The notes under the pieces were generated by a model that was not told the origin of the DNA, searched no databases, and saw nothing but the letters and a program-made list of their open reading frames with translations. From assembly GCA_014526335.1 (NCBI GenBank), contig JACTAT010000039.1, positions 4,698,202 through 4,762,201 of the forward strand: a stretch of 64,000 nucleotides of DNA, read 5' to 3'. Both the position numbers and the translations under genes were made by a program. This DNA comes from Chrysaora quinquecirrha (lineage: Eukaryota; Cnidaria; Scyphozoa; Semaeostomeae; Pelagiidae). Below, piece after piece: positions 1 to 10,965 of this stretch (position 1 is the first letter of the stretch; each line of letters begins with the position of its first letter).

Positions 1-1064
1 AAGGAACTAAACATTAAATTTCATTTAAAGTATCCGTAGAAACTCAGGAAACAAGATGAAAGTAAATAACAAAAAAGAAAATACTTGATAAAATGCCTCC
101 CAGAGCAGATAAACTAAGACTTGAATCCTTCACTTTAACTTCCACTGTACGTGAATTCGAGGCAAAATTTGCTTCGAATTAACTCCTGAAACGACTGCAG
201 TTCTGGTCGTAGAGAGGATTCCCTTACTCGACATGTCTGCCATTTTCCAGGAATGTCGCGCTGACAAAGGCGTCTTTGAAAAAGTCTATTAGGAGAGTCG
301 GAATGCCGATGAGTCGGGCGTCGGCAGTTGGCGACGCCAGCGCTGGTAAGCTGGGGACAATGCTAGTGACAATCAACAAATGTCGAAGTGGCTTTGTTCA
401 CTGGCTGCAGGACGTGGTCAGGCTCTTTGCTCTAAGCCTTACTACAGGGTAGTCGCTCCTGTTAGCTTTATTCTAGTTTCAATTTTCAGAAATGTTCTGA
501 TGGCTTAAATTCTGATCTACAAAGAGCGTAAAATTTCAAAATTCTGAATACAGCAAAAGCATAAGACACATTCCTGTCTTAATCCAATAGCTTTCTTGGG
601 AATTAGATTTGGATCTTAAAGTGATCCCATCACATAATCACTTGCGTAATCACTGATGAACTGCACCAGGAGAGAAAGGCGTCTGGCCTTGGAGGATGGG
701 GGATGGGGCGGCAGGTGATTGGCATGGTCTATACTGCAGTATATGAATTTTTGCTAATTAGAGGTTGGCCTAATTTGATATTGGCCCATATGCGATGCGT
801 TTGCGTACCTTGAGCCATCTACTAACCATACATAGGAAGTGTATTTTCATTCGGAATTTTTTTTGAGTTTCAACTAATGTTTTCAACGTAATCGGTTAAG
901 TTATCTTGAATGGCAATGAATTAGAATTTGAAATTTGCAATAAAGTACCGTAAGTCTAGATTTGTGTATTTCATTCGAACCGACTTCAGGCACGGATGAA
1001 GTCTTACGTCATTGGAAATAAGCATTGAGCTATTTGTTTGCGCCCTATGAGGACTCCTGTCGCC
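1..1064. other. Intergenic, no gene recognised
   Basis: I see no convincing exon, RNA gene or transposon terminus here. No long open frame is present and no protein motif is recognisable. The right end leads into the TATA box of the first exon candidate at 1139. Confidence 0.5.
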
Positions 1065-1162
1065 TATAAATGGAAGCAGTCAAGACTTGAACGGAACACT
1101 GACGAGTACTTGGAAAACAAGGAAAAAGGACATTTTGAATGACTGATCGTTTCTCGATGGAG
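1065..1162 (+). promoter_or_regulatory. TATA box plus alternative short first exon of the first SLC46-like gene
   Basis: TATAAA lies at 1065-1070. An ATG follows at 1139 and opens an eight-codon exon (MTDRFSME, 1139-1162) that ends directly at GTGAGT, in phase 0. The exon of the transporter at 3213 also starts in phase 0, so this could splice to it in frame and give a second N-terminus. The architecture matches the first exon at 2573 (TATA box, short coding exon, phase 0 donor). Joining the two is inference; it could also be a relic of a duplicated promoter. Confidence 0.4.
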
Positions 1163-1589
1163 GTGAGTTTTGATTTATATTTCACATATGTTTCATTCAA
1201 TATATCATAGTCCTAGTTCATGCGTCAAAGTTATGCCGCAGCGATTTTATTTTAGAGTTGAAGGAGTTGAGTCAATGTGAACCTTTATCTTCGCCCTTGC
1301 TCCACCATAGCTGTGTCTATGGATTCATTGGTCGAAATTAAATCAGTTTAAGGTGCAGTTATTTAGGCGTTTTATGCGGCAGAGTTGCTGAAGCAGTGGC
1401 ACAGTTAGGGTTAACTTCAGTATTGGTTTCACACGTCGCAGTTGTGTACAGTAATGCCGAATAAAATGAACACTGAAATTTTTCATAGCTCGGTTTTAAT
1501 TCGCTAGGGCCAAACGTACGCATTAACTAGGCTGTAGTAAAGGCATGATTTATCTTTCATGAATGGCAAGCACTCGGATTGATTTTTGT

Positions 1590-1770
1590 GGCATGCCACA
1601 ACTGTTATGATTCGAGCCTGGACTGTACGGTCAGAGAACCAACGACGATTCCACTGAGCTAAATAGCCTAAAGAAATCGTACTTTCCAAGTCATAACAGC
1701 CCAAAGCTCTCCTCCCGGTTGGCTTTCTGTTTCGGCTATGTTGAGTCTTCTTCAGTACCATACATATTGG
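1590..1770 (-). mobile_element. tRNA-derived SINE, family B copy 1
   Basis: Read on the minus strand, this copy shares its length and order with the copy at 15797-16000: a tail containing ATGTATGGT and GAAGA, a CCGAAAC motif, then a tRNA-like head with a degenerate box A (TTTAGCTCAGTGG) and box B (GGCTCGAATC). It has diverged from the second copy but is clearly homologous along its length. Confidence 0.7.
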
Positions 1771-1824
1771 TAATGCCTTCCATGAATGGCAATCACAAGT
1801 ACAGATCTTCCACTAGTGGCATAC

Positions 1825-1998
1825 CTATAGTATAGTATAGTATAGTATAGTATAGTATAGTATAGTATAGTATAGTATAGTATAGTACAGTACATATAGT
1901 ATAGTATAGTATAGTATAGTATAGTATAGTATAGTATAATATAGTATAATATAGTATAGTTTAGTACAGTACATATAGTATAGTATAGTTTAGTACAG
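1825..1998. repeat. Pentanucleotide microsatellite (TATAG)n
   Basis: About 30 units of TATAG, interrupted by TACAGTACATATAG and TATAATATAG variants. It sits in the intron between the two candidate first exons and exon 2 of the first SLC46-like gene. The tyrosine-rich open frame on the minus strand here is only a translation of this repeat. Confidence 0.95.
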
Positions 1999-2527
1999 TA
2001 AAGTATGGTATATATGGTTTGCCCTAAATATGTTTGCACTGAATTCTATTTTCTAAAGACCTACTCATTAAAATACAATCGATATATTAAAATTCTCATG
2101 TTTAGAAAACGAAAACAAAGGTCAGCGACAAGTAAGATGTTTGAAAGATTTTCTTATACAATTTCGCTGTGTAGGTAAACTGTGTGCGTCTTAGAAGGGA
2201 TATAAGTCGAATTGAAAAGTAAGGTCATATCCCCATGAATATTCGTATCAGATTTCTTAGTTTGTGAATTGTTTTAGGCTGATTCTGTGTTTGTTTTTGT
2301 GAGAAAAACATTGGATATACAGTAGTTGGAAGCGCTTACTTTTTAAGTAGTAGATGTTCTATGAATCGAAGAGCTGCAGCAGTTTCATGTTTCGGGTAGA
2401 GGCCAGCTCAGGTCGAGACTTGCTCGTGAAGACTTGAGTTCTAGACTTGTCCATTCAAAGAACTGTGTTTTCAATTGTCATCTACTTGACTGTGTAGACG
2501 AGTGATTTATGCATGTTGAGAAACACT

Positions 2528-2533
2528 TATAAA
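2528..2533 (+). promoter_or_regulatory. TATA box of the first SLC46-like gene
   Basis: TATAAA lies 40 nt upstream of the ATG at 2573, a spacing that allows a short 5' UTR. It parallels the TATA box at 1065. Confidence 0.5.
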
Positions 2534-2572
2534 GAGGACCTTGTTCAAAGTCGAAATTCATTAAGACGAGTA

Positions 2573-5186
2573 ATGGGAAAGGATACACGTTACGAAGGAG
2601 TGGCAATGGTAAGAACTGTGTTTTGTTTTCGTAAAATACGTTACGAGAGATGTGTTATAACCTTCGAAGTTAGCTTTGCCTAGCCACAGAGGGACAGTTT
2701 AGTAGCAGACTCTTATTTATTACTGAGAGACCTTTAACTTTTTGTTCGTTTAAAAGTGAAGTTTTTTCTAGTGTTCAGAAGCTTTGACAAAATACTAAGA
2801 GCAACCCTTTGCTTACATGATGTTGCATTTGTTTCTTAGATAACCTTGTTTCTTAGAAAAATAAGTGATTGTACTGTAATGTACTATTGTACGATAGTAG
2901 TCAGCGTGTCGTAGTTTAGTGGTTTTTAAATGTTTAAACCGTTAAGGAGTGTCTTCATACAGGGAATTTTTTACTGGTTTTTGGCGACTGGTGCTAAATA
3001 CACCATTTTACTTTCACCCAACTAAGATTCTGCCAGTCAGCTTGCTTTATCCTTTGAGCTGAGTGGTGTCCAAAACGCCTTCTCTTGTAGTCAATAGTTT
3101 CAGTCTATTTTTGATGTGAATACTCTGAGGAATGTCAGACCAACAAGCTTTCAGAAAATTTTTCCGCTTTTTATAGCATTTTTTAAATTGATTTTATGTT
3201 TTTTGTTTCTAGTCTTCTGCTGAAAGCGATCGCGATTCAAGAGCCAACTCAAGAAAACGTTGGATTCGAAGCATCCTGAAAAACGTCACAGTTGAGCCAT
3301 TGGTATTTCTCTGTGTTGCTTCAGCGGTTTTCAAATTCGTCGTTCTGCCGCAGTTTCTGCTAGACACGATCTGCCATCGTGACTACGCTGCATCAATTTG
3401 CACGAACATCAACCTCCCTGAGAACAGCGCAAAGCAGACAAACATACAGGCAAATGCGGCTAAATGGATGCTCGGATTGTATTCTTGCTCGTTGTCCATA
3501 TCCCTATTCACAGTGCCGCTCTTGGGCTCACTCGCAGACGTAGTTGGAAAGAAGCGAGTGCTGTTCATACCGACCATATTATACACCGTTCAAAGTATCG
3601 TATATTCCGCGTTATGCTATAAAATCAGCAAGCTCAATCCGGCTTATCTGGTCATCACCGCGGTTCTTGGTGGACTAAGTGGAGATATTGTTGCACTGAC
3701 TATGCTTTCAGCTTCATACATCTCTGATATCACAACGGAGGAGCATAGAACATTCAGATTGACTCTCATCGATGGTATTCTTAATTTATCCTTATGCATT
3801 TTCATGTTTTGCAGTGGATACATCATATTGGCTGTTGGTTACTCGCGTGTTTTCTTAGTGTCTCTGGGTATAGACATACTTTCACTCGTCTGTCTTGGTT
3901 TTTTCGTCCCAAGTGATGCGGTAAATTTAAACGAGAAACCGAAGCCTCAAGATTCAAACCGCAAAGACGAAAATGGAGCCGAATTTTGCATAGAGTTTTC
4001 TGAACTGAATAAAGTTGACGATGCAGTCTGTATGAACGGTACATCTGTGGAGGAAATTGACGTTATACAAAAGGTGGAACTGTCAATTACTGCCGTACTG
4101 TAGACACAGAAACCAACAATACATGCTCACTCAAGGAGTCGGGGAAAGAAGATCTGAAGAAACACTCAAAGGATTCTAAATCTAGTCAGCCTGGGACAGA
4201 GATAAGTGAAGGCCGATCGATGGCTAATCAATGTGCAGGCGAGGCAGGAGAAATTAGCAAAAGTCTAATAGTTGGAATAGAGGATAACCAAGATGAAGTG
4301 GAGGTTAACCAGAGTGGAATCAAGGTAGGAGATATCAGTTCAAGTGAAATGGAAGGAAAGTCTGAAGTTATGCATGTTGGAACCGAGGCTCATCATGATG
4401 AATTCGAGGCTAGTGATCGTGGAAACGAGGCAGGAGAAATTGGCACAAATTCGAAAAACGGCAAATCAATTTGCGCAAAAAAGTTACTAGCAGAGTGCAA
4501 CCCAATAAAGGCGTTTCAATTGCTTGAGAAGACTCCTCAAAGAACAAGGCAAAACATCATCAGTCTTTGTTTTCCTCATTATTCTTGGCTTTGCAAGTAT
4601 GTGCGTCGTTGGTGAGTCGCTCACTCTGGTACTCTATATAACCAATCACCCATTCAACATGGATTCTGTAAACGTCGGTTACTTGCTTTCACTTCAAGGA
4701 CTTCTGCGTTTCGCTGGTGGTTATTTGCTGCTGAATGTGATATTCCAACGTTGCTCAAAATGGCAAGATATCAACGTCGTGAGTCTATCATTCGCTGTTA
4801 ATCTAGTCTACTTCATACTCCTTGGAATCTCAAATACAAGACAAATGCTATATGGTATACAAGCTTTGAGCATATTCGGCCCACTTGCTGGACCAACCCT
4901 GCGATCCGCGATCAGCAAGATAGGCGACTCATCGAGTCATGCGACAATCCTGTCCATCGCTCTCACCGTTGACGCCGTCGCCTCATTCATCGTCAATATT
5001 CTCGTCAATTCGACTTACGCAATGATGGCGAAAATGTACACAGGAACATTTTGTTTCGTTCTGGCAGGTATTTCGATGTTTGGTTTCGTAATGAGCTTGA
5101 TAGTTAGACGTTACGATACAAGTTCCAGCGCATCCACAGAAGCGAAAGGTGAGGGAAAAGTGGCTTCTGCTACAACAGGTGAATAA
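2573..5186 (+). CDS. SLC46-like MFS transporter 1 (two exons, frame breaks)
   Basis: Exons are 2573-2608 (MGKDTRYEGVAM, phase 0 donor GTAAGA) and 3213-5186 (after TTTCTAG). The family is proton-coupled folate transporter/thymic-stromal-type solute carriers: 12-helix plasma or lysosomal membrane proteins that move small organic solutes. Helices are obvious. The MFS motif after TM2 reads GSLADVVGKK and is followed by an ISDIT...HRTFRLTL segment shared with the two paralogues. A long charged loop (about 3930-4500) separates the two six-helix halves and is larger than in the paralogues. The frame is broken twice. At the A4 run 4069-4072 a -1 shift opens the continuation TVDTETNNT.... Around 4506-4530 a +1/-2 shift leads into RRLLKEQGKTSSV and the C-terminal half. 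The stop overlaps AATAAA at 5182-5187. The substrate is unknown. Confidence 0.85.
2960..3075 (+). mobile_element. SINE body fragment (family C)
   Basis: The stretch GGCGACTGGTGCTAAATACA followed by CACCATTTTACTTTCACC resembles the 3' body of the copy near 43790-43830 (GACTGGCGCTAAAACACC...). It lies in intron 1 of the first SLC46-like gene. Only the body is visible, without a tRNA head. Confidence 0.4.
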
Positions 5187-7460
5187 AAGAGCATTTTTAG
5201 TACGATCGTAGAACCGATGACGTTATAAATAAGTCTAAATTAGGACGAAAGCTTAATTATCGTTCCCATGGTTGCTGTATCACACCTCTGGTTTTCGCTC
5301 TCCAACTTTAATTTGGCGTTCTATTAGAGCTATCGCGAAATACAACAAGCAACAACAAAGAGGAAAGTTGTTCTAAGGGACTTGAGTATTGTATCTCTAT
5401 AGACTCACTACGTTAGTCCCAACATGGTCCCGACAGTCCGCTAGTCGCTTTTCTTGTTTTTACAATCGTTCTGTGAGGGACGTTTGTCCTTTCTGCTCTC
5501 AAACTGGCAAGCGACGCAGATTGCAGTGATTCCCTAAAAAGACAATAGTATTGTTTTTCCGTTTGAGCGACAAATCAAAAGTTGGGGACCATTAACTAGA
5601 CTTGAGATGCGTGTAGTAAGTCTAGTGGCTCTTCCTTCGAGGGTTTTGCTTGGTCTTTCAAAGTTTTATTTCTATACTTACTGATAGTACTATTTTTCAA
5701 GATTTTTTGCAAATATTGTAGTTGTTTAGGCAAAACAGGCAAAAAAGAGACTTTTGTGAGTAGCGTAATCACAAAAAGTATGTCTACTATAGACTATTTA
5801 CCTTACTATATGATAACAGATAACGTAAACGAGTTGTATAAGAAGTGTTAAATGTTCAATCTTCTTGCATGGCCCGTTCGCGATGATAAAGGGAGATAAA
5901 TCTACATAAATAAGAGTATGCACTCTGTTTAATCACCCAGTAGTGGCGTCACGTTTGAAGCCACCCTACTTTTCTCGAAATTGATTTTCTAGTCAGTCTA
6001 AATATGGGGAGAAACGTTTTAGGGGTACTAGATCGTGAGTGACAAGCTATTCAGGCACAAATATTCATATTCGCTAGTAAAAGGGCTTTTCTTGCATTCT
6101 GAAAGGCTTGATCCTAAAAATTGGAAGCACTCAGCCCCACACCTTTGACTGCGCCTCTCGCATGTCCATCCAACTTTTTGGCAACTTGCACCCCTCCTTG
6201 AATCATCGTCTAGAGGATTGGGATTGCAAAAGATTTCCGCAAGAATTTTACGGCCTCTGTATTGCCGGCTGACCCCCTGATCCACCTACATGAGTATGTT
6301 TTCCCGCCAGAAATGGTACATTGTTGATGCTCCATGCTACTGTATACGGGCTGTGTACTTTATCTGTCCAATTAAGCCGGCAATTTTGAATCAAAATGTG
6401 AAATCACTAATTAACCTCTAATTTTGATTCGAGATCCAGTGTAAGACTAATGAACAGTAATTTCGGGCTTTTGTCTAGTCCAGAGTCTAGAAATCTTGGC
6501 GTGCAAACTCAAAATTTATTTTGCAAGTCCTTAAATAGCGTCCAAAATGAGTTAAATAAGTCTTGACCATTTATGTGGAGACGCACGTTTTGCGGAACTA
6601 TTTGGCATCTCGTTGGGACAGACGGCGACTGCAAAGTTCAGCCATGAGTCAGCTGCGGAAGGACGGAGCAACTCCTATCAGGGTTATCGATTTTTCGCAT
6701 TTTCTGGTAGGCCATGTATTGTGTGAAAATTTATGGTTAATGAGTCTGCCTTTTGGTGGTAATTTTGTGCCCTCATGATGAGATAACCATTCGGCGTTCT
6801 TCGATGTTTCCAGAAAGATTGAGGGTTTAATTGAGCTTAGTGGTGGCCATATAACAGAAAGTTGAGTTTTTTAAACATTTTGTTCCCTGCTTGTTAGGCG
6901 TATTTTTATGGATAATGCCCTGCTTCGGTGTTATACTTTTATATTTTCATTGTCACTCCCCGTCCCGCAATCTCTGCAAAAAGAAAAGGCTGGCGCGCTC
7001 ATGTTTTTTGAAGTTATCGCTTCAAACACACACACCCCCTTTCCCGATTTTATGCAAGGGGCGATTCACTGAAAATCTCGTACACCTACAAATTGTCTTC
7101 ACAGAAATCCCTCGAAAATCCTGTTGTTTTCGTAAAAAATACCTTTTTGTATACCGTATACCTTTTTGAAGAATTTTTTTGAAGAATAGCCCTAGGCAGC
7201 GTTAGCAGAATTGATATTGTCGTTGCCCCAACACTGAATCAGGGGAGAAGGATTAATGACACAAATATATTGTATAGGAATCTGACTATTTTAGATAAAA
7301 CATAGTTAGGATGGCAAAAAAGGCAAAAGGCATATATTTACCACTTCTCTTAAGATTTTAACCCTCTAACTTACAAGTATCAAATAGTCAAATATAAATC
7401 TTTACAGCACAGTCTATCAGTATATAAGTAATTTCATCCCTGGGCTTTTTAAGGCAAACC
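5187..7460. other. Intergenic between SLC46-like genes 1 and 2
   Basis: No gene is supported. About 7060-7150 holds a fragment of a MITE family also seen at 20960, 22530, 27375 and 28930 (GATTCACT...ATCTCGTACACC, CAGAAATCCCTCGAAAATCC). Small open frames in this stretch show no recognisable protein. Confidence 0.5.
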
Positions 7461-9650
7461 CTAGGCCTGCTCCTTGTGTTGCTTTACAAACATTATAATT
7501 CCAGCATTAGCTAGGCCTATAAGCGCAATAATAGCTAGAATATACAGTGATAAACCAGTATAGATTCTTACTGTTGCTGAGTATATCGAGTTCGAAACGA
7601 GGCAGGCTATTATTGAACTGCTAACATCGACAGCCTCGATTGCAGCCAAGGCGCAACCGTGTTGATCATCAGGGACAAGTTTAGTCATCATGGAACGTAG
7701 TACAGGCATGTGAAGTGACGCTGCGAGGCCGATAAACTGTGTTAGGTATAACATATGCTTTGATACAGATGAGCCGTAATTGAAGAGATAGATAGCTTGG
7801 GACATGAACCCCATTATCACCAGTCCTAAATCTGTAAATCTGAATACACGCTGGCAGATGTAGCTTAGTGTTATCATTCCAAAGACGCGAATTGAGCTCT
7901 GGGTTGCAACTAGGTAACCAATTTCGCTTGGTTTCATTTTGAATGGACTGTGTTTAAGAAACAGAACTCCCGTGTAAAGTTCTCCCATGTTTGAAATCTG
8001 CGCCAATGCCATCAATGCTAAGATATTAGCTACGGTTTTTGCAATTCCTCTTGCACAAATAGCATCTTTCACTCGAATAACGCATTTATATGGATTGCAA
8101 GCCTGCATAATACTTGGTGGCTCCTCATTTGTTGCGTCTGTGTTTTTATCAATTAGCTTCGAGTTGTCATCGAATTTTCTAAACATCGAGTCACTTTCTT
8201 CTTCCCTGTCCGGTAAATCACTGTCCGAAGTAATCCTGTTCGCTTGTTTCTCGTCCGGTAGAAAGCTCCATACGTAGATAAAGTTTAAAAAGTTGATAAA
8301 TGCTGTAGTTATAAATATGATCTTAAAACCATACTTTTGCAGTAAAACTCCACATAAAAGACTTGCAATTACTGACCCGACAAACATTGAGGCTTCTAAC
8401 AATGCAACTCTGAAAGTTCTCTTTTCACTTCGTACAGTATCTGCCAAATACGCGACGCATAAAAGCTCCAACCCTGCATTATCACCAAACATTCCACTGA
8501 GGCAAGCCGCAAAAATAAATGCCACAGGACTGAATTTCGCCTTTATGGAAGCAAGAACTAAGAACATGATGCTTTGGATGAAATAAACAACCGGTAATAG
8601 AGTTATAGTGTTTCTCTTGCCGTAAATATCAGCGAACGGGCCAAGCATAAACATCATGAAAACACCAGGTAGCAAGGATATCCAGGGGCGCAAATGAGGG
8701 GGGGTGTGGGGGGGTGTGACACCCCCCCAATAATTTTGCCAACCGGTCCCAGTAGCTACTTTATAGTGATAAAGTCGGTCCCGATCCGGCTCTGAACTAA
8801 ATTATTTCCATTTTCAATAGTAATAAACAGAGTTGTACCCGAAACCCAAAGAAAAATCGGTAAAAAATTGCTCTCATGCAGATCATTGAACATTGAACTT
8901 AATTCACCACGCTGTTTTGCATAGCAGGAGATAGTGATGATGTTTTCTTGAAAGAACAAATTAGCAAACAAAGGGCCAGAGCAGCTAGGCGGGACAACTT
9001 TCGGCCAATTGCAACCCAATCCCTTCATGACAGTACAATGTATTGGTAGTCAATATTGCCGTTAGTCAGGAGATGCCTAGCTGTACAACAAAGACAAGTT
9101 GTGTCAGCCATTTCTGGCCTTATTTTTTATGTTTCTGGACAATTCCGGGCGTCAGGCGACAACATCGACATAAATTTTGACAAAACTTGTTGTTTCTTAG
9201 GTTTTCTTCAACAGCTGGGCTGCGCAAAAAATACATTAAAAGAGTCCTGAAATGGTCACCAGAGCGATTCTAGCAACCCAATTTTTCAAATTTTTCCGGG
9301 GGAGCATGCCCCCGAACCCCCCTAGGTGGGTGCGCTTTTCGGCACACAAAGACCAATACCCTTCGGTCCCACTTCATGACACCCCCCCCAATAATTTTTT
9401 CGATTTGCGCCCCTGAGGATATCAAAGGTGTTATGCTCAACCAAGAAGACGCCAAAATTTGTACATTGTTTTGAATCGCTGCATTTGAGGGTAGGCTTTC
9501 GCAGATACTTGCGTTATATTTGTTGAGGCAGATTTTGTTTATTACAAGTTGCGGTACTGTTATGATGTTAAAAGCTAGAACAGCCATACTAAGTCCCATA
9601 AAGGGCTCTGTTGTTAATCTAGGCATCGAAGACCTTCGATTTGGAAACAT
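7461..9650 (-). pseudogene. SLC46-like MFS transporter 2, split by a DNA transposon
   Basis: The coding sequence runs from ATG at 9650 to about 9416 and resumes from about 8682 to the stop at 7461. The gap is the hAT-like element at 8683-9415. With one copy of the 8-bp duplication removed the frame is continuous: ...SITPLI joins SLLPGVFMM, which matches the LPLSALLPGFFMI segment of paralogue 3. The uninterrupted protein would be about 480 residues with twelve helices. It has the MFS signature GPFADIYGKR and a central hydrophilic loop ending in CNPYKCVIRVKD. No other frame break is needed. As it stands the allele cannot make a full transporter unless the insert is spliced out. It may be a pseudogene or a polymorphic insertion caught in this haplotype. 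It is divergent from paralogue 3. Confidence 0.85.
8675..9423. mobile_element. hAT-like nonautonomous element with 8-bp target site duplication
   Basis: The element occupies 8683-9415 (733 bp). It has perfect 13-bp terminal inverted repeats, CAGGGGCGCAAAT, and a direct 8-bp duplication AGGATATC at 8675-8682 and 9416-9423. An 8-bp duplication and CAGGGGCG termini are typical of the hAT superfamily. Subterminal runs of G or C (ACACCCCCCC near both ends, and GGGGGCATGCTCCCCC near 9299-9312 in reverse) are also typical. No transposase-like frame is visible inside, so it would depend on an enzyme supplied elsewhere. The exact duplication and intact ends suggest a recent insertion. Confidence 0.92.
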
Positions 9651-10965
9651 CGATAAAAACTTACATAAAACTACTTGAGAACCACCTCCGCACATTTCGT
9701 TGCTTGCGCTTTATTTCTTCGTGGCCAAAGCAGACTGAGGTCGAGAATACTGCGTCTAAATCTCTAATGTTTGAGTTTTCTAATGTTGCAGTAATTATAT
9801 TCTATATGGAGTCCAGCTGCAGACTTCCTCCTTGATCATCGTAGTTAATATGTCTGATTCAAAACCATTAGCGTGGATATTTTCCCCTGTGGAGCCCTAA
9901 AATTTTTTGTTTCTCCGCCAATTTATTGCATTTGCCTCTTTGTTTAGCGTCTACAAAATAATGGACTATTTCTTCGGATAATGGGTAATTTCTTTGGATC
10001 ATTTTCAAAGAAAGCATTCCTTGAAAATTCAATTTGTATTGAGTAGCTGAGCACTTGATATTTGAAGTACTTGCCTCAATTTCGAACGATGATTCTTCCG
10101 CTTGTTTGGACCAAGATGGACTGACCTGTTCCTTCGCGTCTTAGGCCTTGGCCAAACAATCAAATGGCTTTGGTCAAACATTTGACTTTGAGATTTGCAT
10201 TATACAAGCAGTTTGGTAATTTGTTCCGCAATGATTTAAAGTATTCAAAACATTTTGCTTGACGCAAGAAACATTGTTTCAGTTGTTTGACTAGTAGCAA
10301 TGTTTGCGACATGGCCGAACGGTCAAACATTAAGGTCATTAAGCAAGACAAGCAAAGCAAATTTCAAATGTTTAAAAAACAATGTTTGATCATGCCTTGA
10401 GTTTGTATGGGTCATTCCCGTCGCGTACAGGGATCGTTTCTTTCAGACTTTCCTTAAAACAAGGAATAAACTTCGTTTTGTACCATCAGTACTTTTCCCG
10501 CCAAAAATTGTCATTTTCTTTCCAACTTTTCTGTGAATTATTCTTACCTTCCTCTCGTTTCCTTTCGCATCGTTGGTTGACAGAACAGTTGCCCTGTAAA
10601 ACCAAATGTTATTATTCAAAGTTCTTGTGCTTTTCTGTTTTTTCATTAAGGTTATTGTTTCAAAAGTGATACAAAACAAAATAGCCGACATTTTGTTTGG
10701 TTCCCGTGGTTATAGATTTTTTGATTGACGAATTAATGATGCAGAACGGCAAAGAGTGAAGAGTCAAAAGCAAGGCAGGCGGTTTGTGGTGACAGTGGCA
10801 AGGATATACTGGTCTTTGCGTATATCTCGAATGCCTTGCTTAGATTTTGCCACAGACTACAGACTATACCTATGAAGCAGAAGTCTTAGACGAGGGTTCA
10901 AAGAGATTTCAAATCGCTACCTAGACACGCAAAGCTTCATTTTGTGTGTTGGAAGAAAAAGAGCA
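9651..10965. other. Divergent intergenic region between SLC46-like genes 2 and 3
   Basis: This region separates the start codons of the divergent paralogues at 9650 and 10966 and presumably holds both promoters. No TATA box stands out. A MITE of the CTGGCCAAACGATC family fills 10142-10397. Open frames at 10382-10691 have no recognisable product. Confidence 0.5.
10142..10397. mobile_element. MITE, CTGGCCAAACGATC family, copy 1
   Basis: It starts CTTGGCCAAACAATCAAATG and ends near AACAATGTTTGATCATGCC, so the ends are inverted repeats. An internal centre has CATTTTGCTTGACG and CAATGTTTGCGACATGGCC. At least seven more whole or half copies occur in the window (16345, 18734, 19191, 22730, 49336, 50956, 56690). 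Confidence 0.75.

Noticed and set aside
1752..2039. Tyrosine-rich protein on the minus strand
   Set aside because: It is the translation of the TATAG microsatellite.
8756..9028. Transposase fragment inside the hAT-like element
   Set aside because: The short frames show no DDE or hAT dimerisation motif that I can recognise.
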